Virus record (IMG/VR): IMGVR_UViG_3300043437_000189
Span: 1 to 30,492 of that record
Length of the DNA stretch: 30,492 bases
From: a virus
Reading direction: 5' to 3' (one strand)
Position numbers and translations under genes: made by a program. Position 1 is the stretch's first letter. Each line of letters opens with the position of its first letter. The notes beneath the pieces were generated by a model, which saw only the letters and a program-made list of their open reading frames with translations, was not told the DNA's origin and did no database searches. This document shows, in pieces, positions 1 through 7,368 of this stretch.

Positions 1-2
1 GG

Positions 3-2996
3 AATAGTTTGCCAGCAAAAGATAAAGCAAAGTTAGAACGCTTTGTTGAAAATGTTTATAATGATAGGACAGGCGAAGTCCGATTAGAAGAGAAACAAGT
101 TTATGCTTTCGTTGCACGCTTAAATGCTGGCGAAAATAGAAACAAATTCCAAGTAATGCTTGATGCAATCAAGAAATGGTTGAACAATAAATTTGGAACC
201 AAATTTAAGATGACTGATCGTGATGCGGCAGCAATACTTGCTGGTGCAGTTGAAAGGTTTAAGTCTGGCGAGTTTATTGAGCGTCCAGAAGATTTTGGAG
301 TTCTTAAAGCAGCAGCAGAACAAGAGAACGCCCCAATAAAACCAGAAGCGAAAACTGTTACAGAAGGATTGGTTCAAGGAATTGATATTGGCAAAGAAAA
401 CAATATGCCAATCAACAATAAGATTGAGAGTCATATTAAGAACTTTGCTTTTGTCCGTGGCATCTTTGAATCTGCGAGCGATAGGTTGCGTAGGGCAAAG
501 TTCACTAAGCTGGCTACAGCTATTGATGACTACTACGATCAAGCTCAACGCAGACTTGGTTTCGCCAACAAGATTCTCCTTCCAGCATTTGAGGAGTATT
601 CCAAGCAATCAAAAGCAACCAAGGCAAAGATTGATGAAGAGGTTAAAATGTTCTTTGCGGCACAAGAAAACAAGCGGGATACTGATGAGTTCTTTGATGA
701 GTTGAATCCAATCACGCAGAAGATTGTTACTGCTTGGCAGAAGTTTGGTGAAGAATCTGGAAAAGAAAACCAAAGAATCGGGATTAAAGTATATGATAAA
801 GGGCTACAAAGGTGGCGACCAATTGGAAGGGTAGAAAAGTTTTGGCCTCGCGTTCTCAAGCCAGAGTATAAGCGAGCATTGATGGAGCCAGACAAGTATC
901 AGAAAGAATACAATGAGATTGTAGAAGCCTTAATGAAGTCTGGAAGAATCGAAACTCCAGAAGAAGCTGAAGTATTTATCTCTGAATACGAAGGAAAGGG
1001 AGGGCAGAATGATTACTTCTCTGGAATTGAAGTTGCCCGTGGTCAAGCGTTCCCCGAAGAACTTTACGATTATTCAACCCAAGTGATGACGGATTATGTT
1101 GCTCGTTGGGCGCAGCATAGCAGCCGAATCGAACAATTTGGTCAGAAACTTGGTGAGAACTCAAAGACTCTTTGGGATAGATCGCGGGAATCAACGAGAG
1201 ATCGTAGAACGATTGACTATATTACAGCAGCACAAGAGCGAGTTGAAGGTTACTTTCCAAATGATCCATTTGTAAATGGTATGTCAGCGATGGGTATCTG
1301 GACATCTGGATTTCAGCTTGGAAATTTTGCATCATCTATGTTGAACTTCTTTGGTGGCACAACTCTTAATGCAATGGTTGGACAACCGGGAGCATTCTCA
1401 AGTTATCTTTCATCTTTTATAGAACTCCGCAAACTTGGTAAGGAACTCAAAGATGCAAGGGAAAAAGGCATCGTATCCCGTGACTTGATGAACATCATTG
1501 GCGACCATCAAGCTGTCCTTGAATATAACCGCTTTGCTCAAGCAGGACAAAAAACTACTGACTTCTTGCTGAAGTATTCTGGATTCACACCAGTAGAACA
1601 AATGGTGAGAACTCAGAGCATGATTATCGGAAAATCGTTTCTGAGAAAAACACTTTCCAGTCTATCTAAGAATCCCAATAGTTCATTTTCTAAACGGGCA
1701 TTAACATGGTTGAATCGAAACAACATTGACGCTGATAAGTTGATCGTTGAGCAAGGCACAGGGCCAGAAACGGACAAGTTACTCCGTTACTTTGCTAACA
1801 TCTCACAAGGAAGCTACACGATTGCTCAAACCCCAATCTTCATAGATACACCTATCGGAAGATTCCTTTTCAAATATCAGAAGTTTTCCACGCAAGTTAT
1901 GCGCCAAAGCTGGAAGAATACATTTGAGCCAGCATGGAAAGCAGTAACCAACAAGAACGAAACGCTTCAACTTCCAGACCCAACACGACAATTGCTTTAT
2001 CGCTTGAGGTTGGCAGAAGCCAAAGAGCTTGGTGACAATCGCAAGATCACATTGGATGAGATACCCAAAAAAGTAACGAAAGCGGAAGGCAAAGCACTCA
2101 CCATTATTCCAGTGATGATGTGGCTTGGTTCTGCGTATGTTGGCGGTGAAGTCATCCTTCGTTTGCGCGATATGCTCTTCGGAGTTCTGATGAAGGGGCC
2201 AAGTTACGAGGACATCATTAAGGCGTTTGAAGATGACGAGGATGACGATGAACTCTACCTGTCTCTTGAACGCGCATGGTACAATCTGATTGGCATGGGT
2301 GCGCTTGGACTCATCGGAAACTACGCTCAGTTCTTCATGGACTGGCAGGATCGTGAGCGAGTAAAAAACCCTCTTGATCCACCCGCTCTTGGCATCTTCA
2401 AGGAAACCGCAACATTCATTCAGAATGCAGTGGATCAAGGCAAGATTACGCTTGGCGATATTAACAACTATCTTAACCGAACACTTTCTGCATACCGAGT
2501 ATCACAACGACTCTATCAAACCGCTGCGAGTGGATTGGGGTATTCAGACGCTCCAACAGTGGCAGAAGAGATGTTCAGAAGGGAGACTGCTTCACTCAAC
2601 AAGTATGCTCGCAGATGGGCGGCAAGCGCGGGATTGGAATATCGGACAAGACGGCCAATGGATATTGCGCCAAGCAAAATGACATCAATCAATCGGACGA
2701 TTTCAAGCTACCTTCAGCGTGGAGAACCCGGAGCAGCGGTTGCGTATGCAAAAGAGTATTTGAACTCGCTTCCGAAGAGTGAACGAGCAAATGCAATTCA
2801 AAGCATGGAGTCAGGCGCAAGGTTTCGTCAACCGCTTCGATTGGGTAATGGCCCAATGGATCAAGCGGAGAAAATTGCATTCAAAAAATGGCTCAAAGAA
2901 AAAGTCAGCAAGGAAGATTTTGATAAATTCCAGAAGCTGGATAGTGGCTACCAAAAAACATACAATTTGTTTTTGAATGGGCTACCAAACAAATAA
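3..2996 (+). CDS. Large internal virion / polyvalent-type structural protein (5' partial)
   Basis: About 997 codons are open and the frame continues to the left edge, so the true start is probably outside the window; a TTG at 9 is not convincing as a start. The protein is mostly hydrophilic and helical. It has hydrophobic stretches near residues 695-720 (ALTIIPVMMWLGSAYVGG) and 755-775, and a region around KYQKFSTQVMRQSWKNTF. That region resembles C-terminal parts of phage 'large polyvalent protein-associated' (LPD38-like) and podoviral internal virion proteins. Inference: a virion protein carried with or ejected with the genome. No lytic transglycosylase or protease motif was recognised. It ends just before a promoter and terminator, consistent with the last gene of a late operon. 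The size and structural role are fairly secure; the exact family is tentative. Confidence 0.6.
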   Translation, partial: NSLPAKDKAKLERFVENVYNDRTGEVRLEEKQVYAFVARLNAGENRNKFQVMLDAIKKWLNNKFGTKFKMTDRDAAAILAGAVERFKSGEFIERPEDFGVLKAAAEQENAPIKPEAKTVTEGLVQGIDIGKENNMPINNKIESHIKNFAFVRGIFESASDRLRRAKFTKLATAIDDYYDQAQRRLGFANKILLPAFEEYSKQSKATKAKIDEEVKMFFAAQENKRDTDEFFDELNPITQKIVTAWQKFGEESGKENQRIGIKVYDKGLQRWRPIGRVEKFWPRVLKPEYKRALMEPDKYQKEYNEIVEALMKSGRIETPEEAEVFISEYEGKGGQNDYFSGIEVARGQAFPEELYDYSTQVMTDYVARWAQHSSRIEQFGQKLGENSKTLWDRSRESTRDRRTIDYITAAQERVEGYFPNDPFVNGMSAMGIWTSGFQLGNFASSMLNFFGGTTLNAMVGQPGAFSSYLSSFIELRKLGKELKDAREKGIVSRDLMNIIGDHQAVLEYNRFAQAGQKTTDFLLKYSGFTPVEQMVRTQSMIIGKSFLRKTLSSLSKNPNSSFSKRALTWLNRNNIDADKLIVEQGTGPETDKLLRYFANISQGSYTIAQTPIFIDTPIGRFLFKYQKFSTQVMRQSWKNTFEPAWKAVTNKNETLQLPDPTRQLLYRLRLAEAKELGDNRKITLDEIPKKVTKAEGKALTIIPVMMWLGSAYVGGEVILRLRDMLFGVLMKGPSYEDIIKAFEDDEDDDELYLSLERAWYNLIGMGALGLIGNYAQFFMDWQDRERVKNPLDPPALGIFKETATFIQNAVDQGKITLGDINNYLNRTLSAYRVSQRLYQTAASGLGYSDAPTVAEEMFRRETASLNKYARRWAASAGLEYRTRRPMDIAPSKMTSINRTISSYLQRGEPGAAVAYAKEYLNSLPKSERANAIQSMESGARFRQPLRLGNGPMDQAEKIAFKKWLKEKVSKEDFDKFQKLDSGYQKTYNLFLNGLPNK

Positions 2997-2998
2997 TC

Positions 2999-3026
2999 TT
3001 GACACCCGCAGAGGCTGATGTAGATT
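2999..3026 (+). promoter_or_regulatory. Promoter, TTGACA-N16-TAGATT
   Basis: A perfect -35 TTGACA (2999-3004) and TAGATT (3021-3026) are separated by 16 bp. The predicted start is near 3033. It begins 3 nt after the stop of the large structural gene. A strong terminator follows within about 70 nt, so its product would be a short RNA. The promoter at 3153 has the same spacing and the same -10. Confidence 0.55.
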
Positions 3027-3032
3027 GGTTCT

Positions 3033-3105
3033 GCAAACTGCATTGGGTTTGTTTCATGTTATTCATTAGGGGACGCACCTCGGAGAAATTCGGGGTGCGT
3101 TTTCT
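3033..3105 (+). ncRNA. Candidate small RNA with its own promoter and terminator
   Basis: The segment lies between a consensus promoter and an intrinsic terminator and has no reading frame of useful length. The RNA would begin with a stem CAAAC (3034-3038)/GTTTG (3047-3051) and end in the 10-bp terminator stem. The size, about 73 nt, and the layout (5' hairpin, single-stranded middle, terminator) are typical of phage and bacterial sRNAs. No target or family is recognised. Confidence 0.4.
3073..3105 (+). terminator. Rho-independent terminator
   Basis: ACGCACCTCG (3073-3082) pairs with CGGGGTGCGT (3091-3100), with one G-T pair, around the loop GAGAAATT. A TTTTCTGTT tail follows. It would end both the upstream late transcript and the short RNA started near 3033. 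Confidence 0.8.
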
Positions 3106-3106
3106 G

Positions 3107-3122
3107 TTATCGTAACCGATAA
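3107..3122. promoter_or_regulatory. Dispersed palindromic site 1 (perfect)
   Basis: TTATCGTAACCGATAA. It is the first of eleven copies of TTATCGTWWMCGATAA and lies between the terminator at 3073 and the promoter at 3153. CGATAA recurs as a half site in the spacer of that promoter (3159-3164), so a bound protein could affect early transcription. Confidence 0.75.
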
Positions 3123-3152
3123 AAATATTTTCTAAAAAGTATTAAAAAAATG

Positions 3153-3180
3153 TTGACACGATAATCGGAGGGTGTAGATT
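3153..3180 (+). promoter_or_regulatory. Early promoter, TTGACA-N16-TAGATT
   Basis: TTGACA (3153-3158), a 16-bp spacer and TAGATT (3175-3180) give a predicted start near 3187. It would drive the 3220-7304 block. The spacer contains a CGATAA half site of the dispersed palindrome. Confidence 0.6.
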
Positions 3181-3219
3181 TGCCTTGTGAACGGCACAAC
3201 ACCCGTCCATAAAAACCTA

Positions 3220-3432
3220 ATGAAAGATAAACCTAACATCAAAACAGAATCAGAAGAAAAACCCGCAGTGAACTCCGAACTCCAAAAAGAAATCTTCCTC
3301 CGCTTGGTATCGGCAGCAGCATCAGATGGCAAATTTGAATTGGGTAAATTGCCCAACGCTCAAGCCGTAGTTAAGCAAGGCGACCACCTCAAAGGCGTGG
3401 CTGAACTCCTCGCTAATTGTTTCGAGAAATGA
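3220..3432 (+). CDS. Small hypothetical protein, first gene of the early plus-strand block
   Basis: Seventy residues starting MKDKPNIKTESEE; charged, no membrane segment, no recognised family. ATG 3220 is preferred because it follows an A/C-rich, SD-less leader like other leading genes here. GTG 3187 is in frame 11 codons upstream and coincides with the predicted transcript start, so a leaderless 81-residue version is possible. The stop overlaps the next ATG (ATGA). Confidence 0.55.
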   Translation: MKDKPNIKTESEEKPAVNSELQKEIFLRLVSAAASDGKFELGKLPNAQAVVKQGDHLKGVAELLANCFEK

Positions 3433-3572
3433 GAGACGAAGACGATTACGATCTTTCTTCCGAAATAGAGGAAGGCAGGCGCGAATCATACTTCCATCGT
3501 TGTGCGATGCGCGACATGGATCAAGGCATCCGACCTACCTACTGGGACGAACCCAATGACGATAACGAATAA
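3429..3572 (+). CDS. Small acidic hypothetical protein (47 aa)
   Basis: The reading frame MRDEDDYDLSSEIEEG... runs to ...NDDNE and overlaps the previous gene by 4 nt (ATGA), the junction style used throughout this genome. It is rich in D and E, with a central RRESYFHRCAMRDMDQG stretch. No family was recognised. The end of the gene (ATAACGAATAA, 3562-3572) is repeated at 3610-3620, just before the GIY-YIG gene. Confidence 0.6.
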   Translation: MRDEDDYDLSSEIEEGRRESYFHRCAMRDMDQGIRPTYWDEPNDDNE

Positions 3573-3629
3573 CTACGAAGCAATGAAGATTTAGATTGCC
3601 AAAATGAAAATAACGAATAATAGTGAGGA

Positions 3630-4322
3630 ATGGAAAGTGTTAAAAAATTCTACACATACATTCATCTGCGAAATGACACCTCTGAAGTTTTCTATGTTGG
3701 GAAAGGAAGGGGTAAACGAGCATACTCTAAATATTGCAGAAATAATTTGTGGCATAAAATCGCAAATAAGCATGGTTACAAAGTCATGATAATTTTTTTA
3801 TGGGATTCAGAGGAGAAAGCCTTTGAACACGAAAAAGAATTAATTAAGACATACAGAGAAAACGGTAATCTTTTAGCAAATTTCACAGATGGAGGAGATG
3901 GCGTTTCAGGTTATAGACATAACGAAGAAAGTAGAAAAAAGTTTTCAAAAACATCCAAAGATTTTTGGTCAAATGATCAATCAAGATTAAAAATGTGCGC
4001 TATAAGAAAACTTCAAATAACTCCAGATTTAAAAAAGAAATTATCAGAAGTTCATACAAAAAGATGGAGTGAATTGAATGAAGAAAAAAGAAAACAACAT
4101 TCAGAAAGTATAAAATCCGCTTATTCTTCTGAAGAAAAAAGAAAAATGCAGGCAGATAGAAATAGAGCTTTCAGAGAAAGCGAAGAAGGAAGAAAAGCAT
4201 TTTCAGATAGAGTAAAAAAATATTGGCAATCAGAAAAAGCACAAACAGAAGAAGCAAAAATAAAAAGATCACAAGCTATCAAAAGAGCTTGGGAAACAAG
4301 GAGAGCAAACAAATGCAAATAA
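3630..4322 (+). CDS. GIY-YIG homing endonuclease with NUMOD3-like repeats
   Basis: The N-terminal GIY-YIG nuclease domain is seen in FYTYIHLRNDTSEVFYVGKG (about residues 7-26), followed by a conserved glycine/arginine segment and E/N positions near 66-83. It resembles T4 Seg-type free-standing enzymes. The C-terminal half (residues 95-230) consists of repeated SEE.RK/W-type helical units like NUMOD3 DNA-binding repeats, very rich in lysine and serine. It is markedly AT-rich compared with its neighbours, a usual sign of a mobile endonuclease gene. It is inserted between two early genes and overlaps the next ATG by 10 nt. Function: cuts cognate alleles to spread itself; the target is probably the flanking locus in related phages. 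Confidence 0.85.
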   Translation: MESVKKFYTYIHLRNDTSEVFYVGKGRGKRAYSKYCRNNLWHKIANKHGYKVMIIFLWDSEEKAFEHEKELIKTYRENGNLLANFTDGGDGVSGYRHNEESRKKFSKTSKDFWSNDQSRLKMCAIRKLQITPDLKKKLSEVHTKRWSELNEEKRKQHSESIKSAYSSEEKRKMQADRNRAFRESEEGRKAFSDRVKKYWQSEKAQTEEAKIKRSQAIKRAWETRRANKCK

Positions 4323-5182
4323 CAAATCGATACTCGCTCCCAGCTCCGATGTATCGGGCGTTGGCACACGATGGTTATATGGCTGGTCAAAGGAAAGCTG
4401 ACATATCAGTGACTACTTTAATCGGGCCACCGAAGATCAACCAACTCAAGAAACGCTACTCTGACCAGATCGTAGAAGACGCATCTGACAGGGTGTGGGC
4501 ATTGCTTGGTCAGTCAGTGCATAAAGTTCTTGAGCTGGCAGGAGGCGAGGATGAGATGACTGAGAAACGTCTATACAAAGAAATCAATGGATGGACACTA
4601 ACTGGTCAGACTGATTTGTATGAGACAGGCAACAAAGTAATAAGTGACTTTAAAGTAACATCGGTCTTCTCCTTCCTCCTCGGCGGCAAGGCAGAATGGG
4701 AAGCTCAGATCAACCTCAACGCTATGCTCTGGAGAGAGTATGGCTACGAAGTCAAGAAAGGTCAGATCGTCGCCATCCTTCGTGACTGGCAGGCAAGCAA
4801 GGCTGAGTTTGACAAAGAGTATCCTCAGTGTGCAGTGCATATCGTGGACATACCTCTTTGGGATAACGAAGAGTGCATAGCCTACGCTACGGAGAGGGTT
4901 AAACTGCACCAAGCAGCGGCAGCAATGCCAGACGATACCATCCCTGCCTGTGATCCAAAGGAACGCTGGGCTAAGTCAGATACCTTTGCCATTAAAAAAG
5001 ATGGCAACAAACGGGCAGCAAAAGTGTGCGATACATTGGAGGAAGCACAAAACTTACTTCCTACCTATGGAGCGAAACACTCAATCGAAACAAGAGCAGG
5101 AGGAAACATCCGCTGCGAGCGTTATTGCTCAGTAGCACCCTTCTGCCACTACTACAAAACAACCTATAAATCAAATGAGTAA
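4313..5182 (+). CDS. PD-(D/E)XK nuclease, RecB/Cas4-like exonuclease
   Basis: The 289 residues starting MQITNRYSLP follow an SD-like AAGGAGAG about 8 nt upstream, so this ATG is chosen over in-frame codons inside the GIY-YIG gene. Nuclease signatures: H70 (GQSVHKVLE), G98-x-x-D101 (TGQTDLYE), D112-x-K114 (ISDFKVTS) and Q132 followed by an aromatic/leucine helix. A C-terminal cluster, CERYCSVAPFC, recalls the Fe-S cysteines of Cas4/AddB proteins; a fourth cysteine would have to come from elsewhere. It precedes the SSB-like gene with an 8-nt overlap, so it probably resects DNA ends for phage recombination. Fold confidence is high, substrate uncertain. Confidence 0.75.
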   Translation: MQITNRYSLPAPMYRALAHDGYMAGQRKADISVTTLIGPPKINQLKKRYSDQIVEDASDRVWALLGQSVHKVLELAGGEDEMTEKRLYKEINGWTLTGQTDLYETGNKVISDFKVTSVFSFLLGGKAEWEAQINLNAMLWREYGYEVKKGQIVAILRDWQASKAEFDKEYPQCAVHIVDIPLWDNEECIAYATERVKLHQAAAAMPDDTIPACDPKERWAKSDTFAIKKDGNKRAAKVCDTLEEAQNLLPTYGAKHSIETRAGGNIRCERYCSVAPFCHYYKTTYKSNE

Positions 5183-5990
5183 CCAATTAGAAGGAATCGA
5201 ACAGAAAGATATTATTAAACGAGTGACTGGCAAAGTCACTAAATTGTGGGAGCCTAAGACATTCAATGGCCCTAAGGGTGAGTTTGTCATCCAAGGTGGA
5301 GACATCGAGATCGACGGGCAAACCTACGGCCTCAAGTTCTTCAACAATACGCAAGAGCAATCCATCAAGGGTAATGTAGTCACACTCTCGTCAGTCCGTG
5401 GCAAGCATGGTCTGACTGGAGTATCCTTGGAGCATGAGTCTTACGATGGTAAGAATGGTAAGGTAGATCGTGACATCATCAAGGTTACTGCTACTGGTAA
5501 GATTGAGTTTGACCGACCAAGCGAAGAGCCTGTTCGCGTCTCATCAGCCAAGGTTATCGTAACCGATAATCCAGAGCAGGCACTCGATCAAATCGTAGAG
5601 ACTCACCAATACATTGATAGCCTTGTCCGCATGGCATACCTCGGCAAGATTACAGACGAAGAAACTCTTCGGGCGTATGTCTCGTCGGTCTTCATCGAAG
5701 CCAACCGCAAAGGTATCCACTATTCATCGAAGGTTGAAGCACCTAAGAAGGAAGAACCAAAAGCCGAGCAACTTGATCCCAAACTTTGGGCTGAAGTAAC
5801 TGTTCCCTCTGGTAGTTATGCAGGGAAGAAACTTGGCGAGATTGGCAAGCCTGCTCTCACCAAACTCTATCAGTATTACTTGGCAAAGGGCTTCACAACC
5901 CCATTCGCCAAGTGTGTAGAGCAAGCAGCAGAAGACTTTAACCTCGACGCTCCAATAGTCGAAGACGACACAGACGACATTCCATATTGA
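5175..5990 (+). CDS. ssb: Single-stranded DNA-binding (OB-fold) protein
   Basis: The 271 residues begin with an OB-fold-like beta region (GKVTKLWEPKT, GPKGEFVIQGGDIEIDGQ, GNVVTLSSVRGK; residues 15-110). They end in an acidic tail, VEDDTDDIPY, very like the DDIPF tail with which bacterial SSBs recruit partners. A middle helical region (135-180) and a second small domain (200-260) make it longer than bacterial SSB. It sits beside a RecB-like exonuclease and a ParB-like gene, so a role in phage replication and recombination is likely. A dispersed palindrome lies inside the gene and encodes VIVTDN. Confidence 0.6.
   Translation: MSNQLEGIEQKDIIKRVTGKVTKLWEPKTFNGPKGEFVIQGGDIEIDGQTYGLKFFNNTQEQSIKGNVVTLSSVRGKHGLTGVSLEHESYDGKNGKVDRDIIKVTATGKIEFDRPSEEPVRVSSAKVIVTDNPEQALDQIVETHQYIDSLVRMAYLGKITDEETLRAYVSSVFIEANRKGIHYSSKVEAPKKEEPKAEQLDPKLWAEVTVPSGSYAGKKLGEIGKPALTKLYQYYLAKGFTTPFAKCVEQAAEDFNLDAPIVEDDTDDIPY
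5554..5569. promoter_or_regulatory. Dispersed palindromic site 2 (perfect, intragenic)
   Basis: TTATCGTAACCGATAA, identical to site 1, here within the SSB-like gene. It is read as Val-Ile-Val-Thr-Asp-Asn. Confidence 0.7.
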
Positions 5991-6032
5991 TTCTGTTCTC
6001 CCCAGAACACCTAACCTAAACACAAATACAAC

Positions 6033-7013
6033 ATGAAAAAGAAACCAGAATTAGAATTGTTCAGTCCAACACAAGAGGGAGTCATTGTCCCTCTGTCAAC
6101 CTACCTCCGTCACATGGGGGAGTTCGTTAAAACCGAATGGCCGGGTATCAACATCACTGAAGCTCACATTAAGAAAGCATGGGGCAAACTTCAGAAGAAC
6201 GAATACCTCGGCGACGATGCGCCAGATGAAATGCTGGAGATGTTTGAGAAGATGTCCGCTGACTTGGATATGGCCGAAGAAATGGCAGAAGAACGCTTGG
6301 CTAACCCAGTAGTAGAAGCAGAAGAAGTTGAAGTAGAACTGACCGAAGATGAGCCAGTCAACGCATCCCTCGCCCTTGTGGAGAGCGTTAAAGATGGGTT
6401 GGAACTCAGTTCATTCACTCAGAAGTTCGATATTGGATCAGGAATGACTCAGTGCGTTCCTAAAGGTAAAGTCGAAATGAAAGACTGGGTAGCAGCATTT
6501 GCCTTCGGACTTACTTTGGAGTCGGGCGCACAATGGATCATCGGTGATTCAGTGGTAGCCTTGGAGAATGCGGGGCATGAAGATGTAGTCAACCAACTCT
6601 GCTCCAACTTCAAGAAGTCTTATCCAACTGTCTCCGGTTACGCCCGTGCTTGCCGCGCCTTCCCTGCTGACAAGCGTGATGCTACGCTTCCGTTCACAGT
6701 CTATCGTGAAATCGGAAACGCAAATTTCGGAGATGAAAGCACAAAGAAACAGAATGAACTTCTTGAAGCAGCGAAGAACGAGAAGCTATCCTCTACCGAA
6801 GTAAGGAACCGAGTGCGTAGCGAGCAGGGTAAAGACGATAAACCATCCGGTCATCGCTTCCTTCTCCTCAATGTCGGTAACTTCAGCAACTCAGAAGTTC
6901 TCCGCACGATGCCCGAAGAAGTGCAAGAACACCAACTCTTGATCGACCTTGGCGACAAGTCATGGTTTGATCCAGCCGAAGGTGAATGGTTGAAATTCTT
7001 GAAAGAACAATAA
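6033..7013 (+). CDS. ParB-like DNA-binding protein (putative)
   Basis: The protein has 326 residues. The N-terminal ~85 residues are helical, followed by an acidic linker (91-110). The central part (about 165-265) follows the plan of phage/plasmid HTH proteins: WIIGDSVVAL, a helix with SYPTVSGYARACRAFPADKRD, VYREIGNA, and LLEAAKNEKLSSTEVRNRVR. Proteins with this layout are usually ParB-like or replication-linked DNA binders. The leader (CTAAACACAAATACAAC before ATG) lacks an SD. It lies between SSB and the Acb2-like gene. It is a candidate ligand for the eleven dispersed palindromes. The HTH inference is moderate, the target speculative. Confidence 0.45.
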   Translation: MKKKPELELFSPTQEGVIVPLSTYLRHMGEFVKTEWPGINITEAHIKKAWGKLQKNEYLGDDAPDEMLEMFEKMSADLDMAEEMAEERLANPVVEAEEVEVELTEDEPVNASLALVESVKDGLELSSFTQKFDIGSGMTQCVPKGKVEMKDWVAAFAFGLTLESGAQWIIGDSVVALENAGHEDVVNQLCSNFKKSYPTVSGYARACRAFPADKRDATLPFTVYREIGNANFGDESTKKQNELLEAAKNEKLSSTEVRNRVRSEQGKDDKPSGHRFLLLNVGNFSNSEVLRTMPEEVQEHQLLIDLGDKSWFDPAEGEWLKFLKEQ

Positions 7014-7016
7014 TTT

Positions 7017-7304
7017 ATGTCAGAACAAACACAACAAAACGAAACCTCGAAAGCAGTTCTTGAAGCGTTTACCTTCATTAAGAGCGGCGACGAGACACTA
7101 AACGAACGAGTCCATGCAATGGCAAGCCTGTTGCATACAGCAGCGATGATGGTAATCAAATCAGAATCCCGCAAGGGTGAAGGATTTGAGTGCATCAAGT
7201 ATCTGGAATTGGCATTCATGTATTATCAGAATGCTCAGTTCCGCAAGCGGTTTGATGAACCAGAGAAAGAAAAAGACGATCAGCCGCTTCTCTTCACTCC
7301 GTAA
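7017..7304 (+). CDS. Small two-helix protein resembling Acb2/Tad1-type cyclic-nucleotide sponges
   Basis: Ninety-five residues. After a polar N-terminus come two helices: NERVHAMASLLHTAAMMV (29-46) and ECIKYLELAFMYYQNAQFRK (58-77), joined by SESRKGEG. In Acb2-family anti-CBASS proteins a similar helical hairpin carries SRE-x-KLEEA-x-MWANAAI-like residues. The shared pattern SR-x(n)-LE-A-x-M-x-x-x-NA is what suggests the link. Acb2 proteins are usually 90-100 residues, which fits. The match is by eye over a short region and could be a generic helical hairpin. It is the last gene of the plus-strand block, before a bidirectional terminator. Confidence 0.35.
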   Translation: MSEQTQQNETSKAVLEAFTFIKSGDETLNERVHAMASLLHTAAMMVIKSESRKGEGFECIKYLELAFMYYQNAQFRKRFDEPEKEKDDQPLLFTP

Positions 7305-7323
7305 AAACCGATAACAACAAAAA

Positions 7324-7353
7324 AGCCCACCTTGGATTTCTCCTTGGTGGGCT
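7324..7353. terminator. Bidirectional intrinsic terminator
   Basis: AGCCCACC (7324-7331) pairs with GGTGGGCT (7346-7353). An A-run lies to the left and ATTTGCTTTTT to the right, so it can end both the plus-strand block ending at 7304 and the minus-strand helicase operon ending at 7369. Confidence 0.8.
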
Positions 7354-7368
7354 ATTTGCTTTTTAGGA

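Noticed and set aside
1803-2438. A 211-codon minus-strand frame within the large structural gene
   Set aside because: It is antisense to a clearly coding frame, rich in cysteine and aromatic residues typical of shadow translations, with no start signal.
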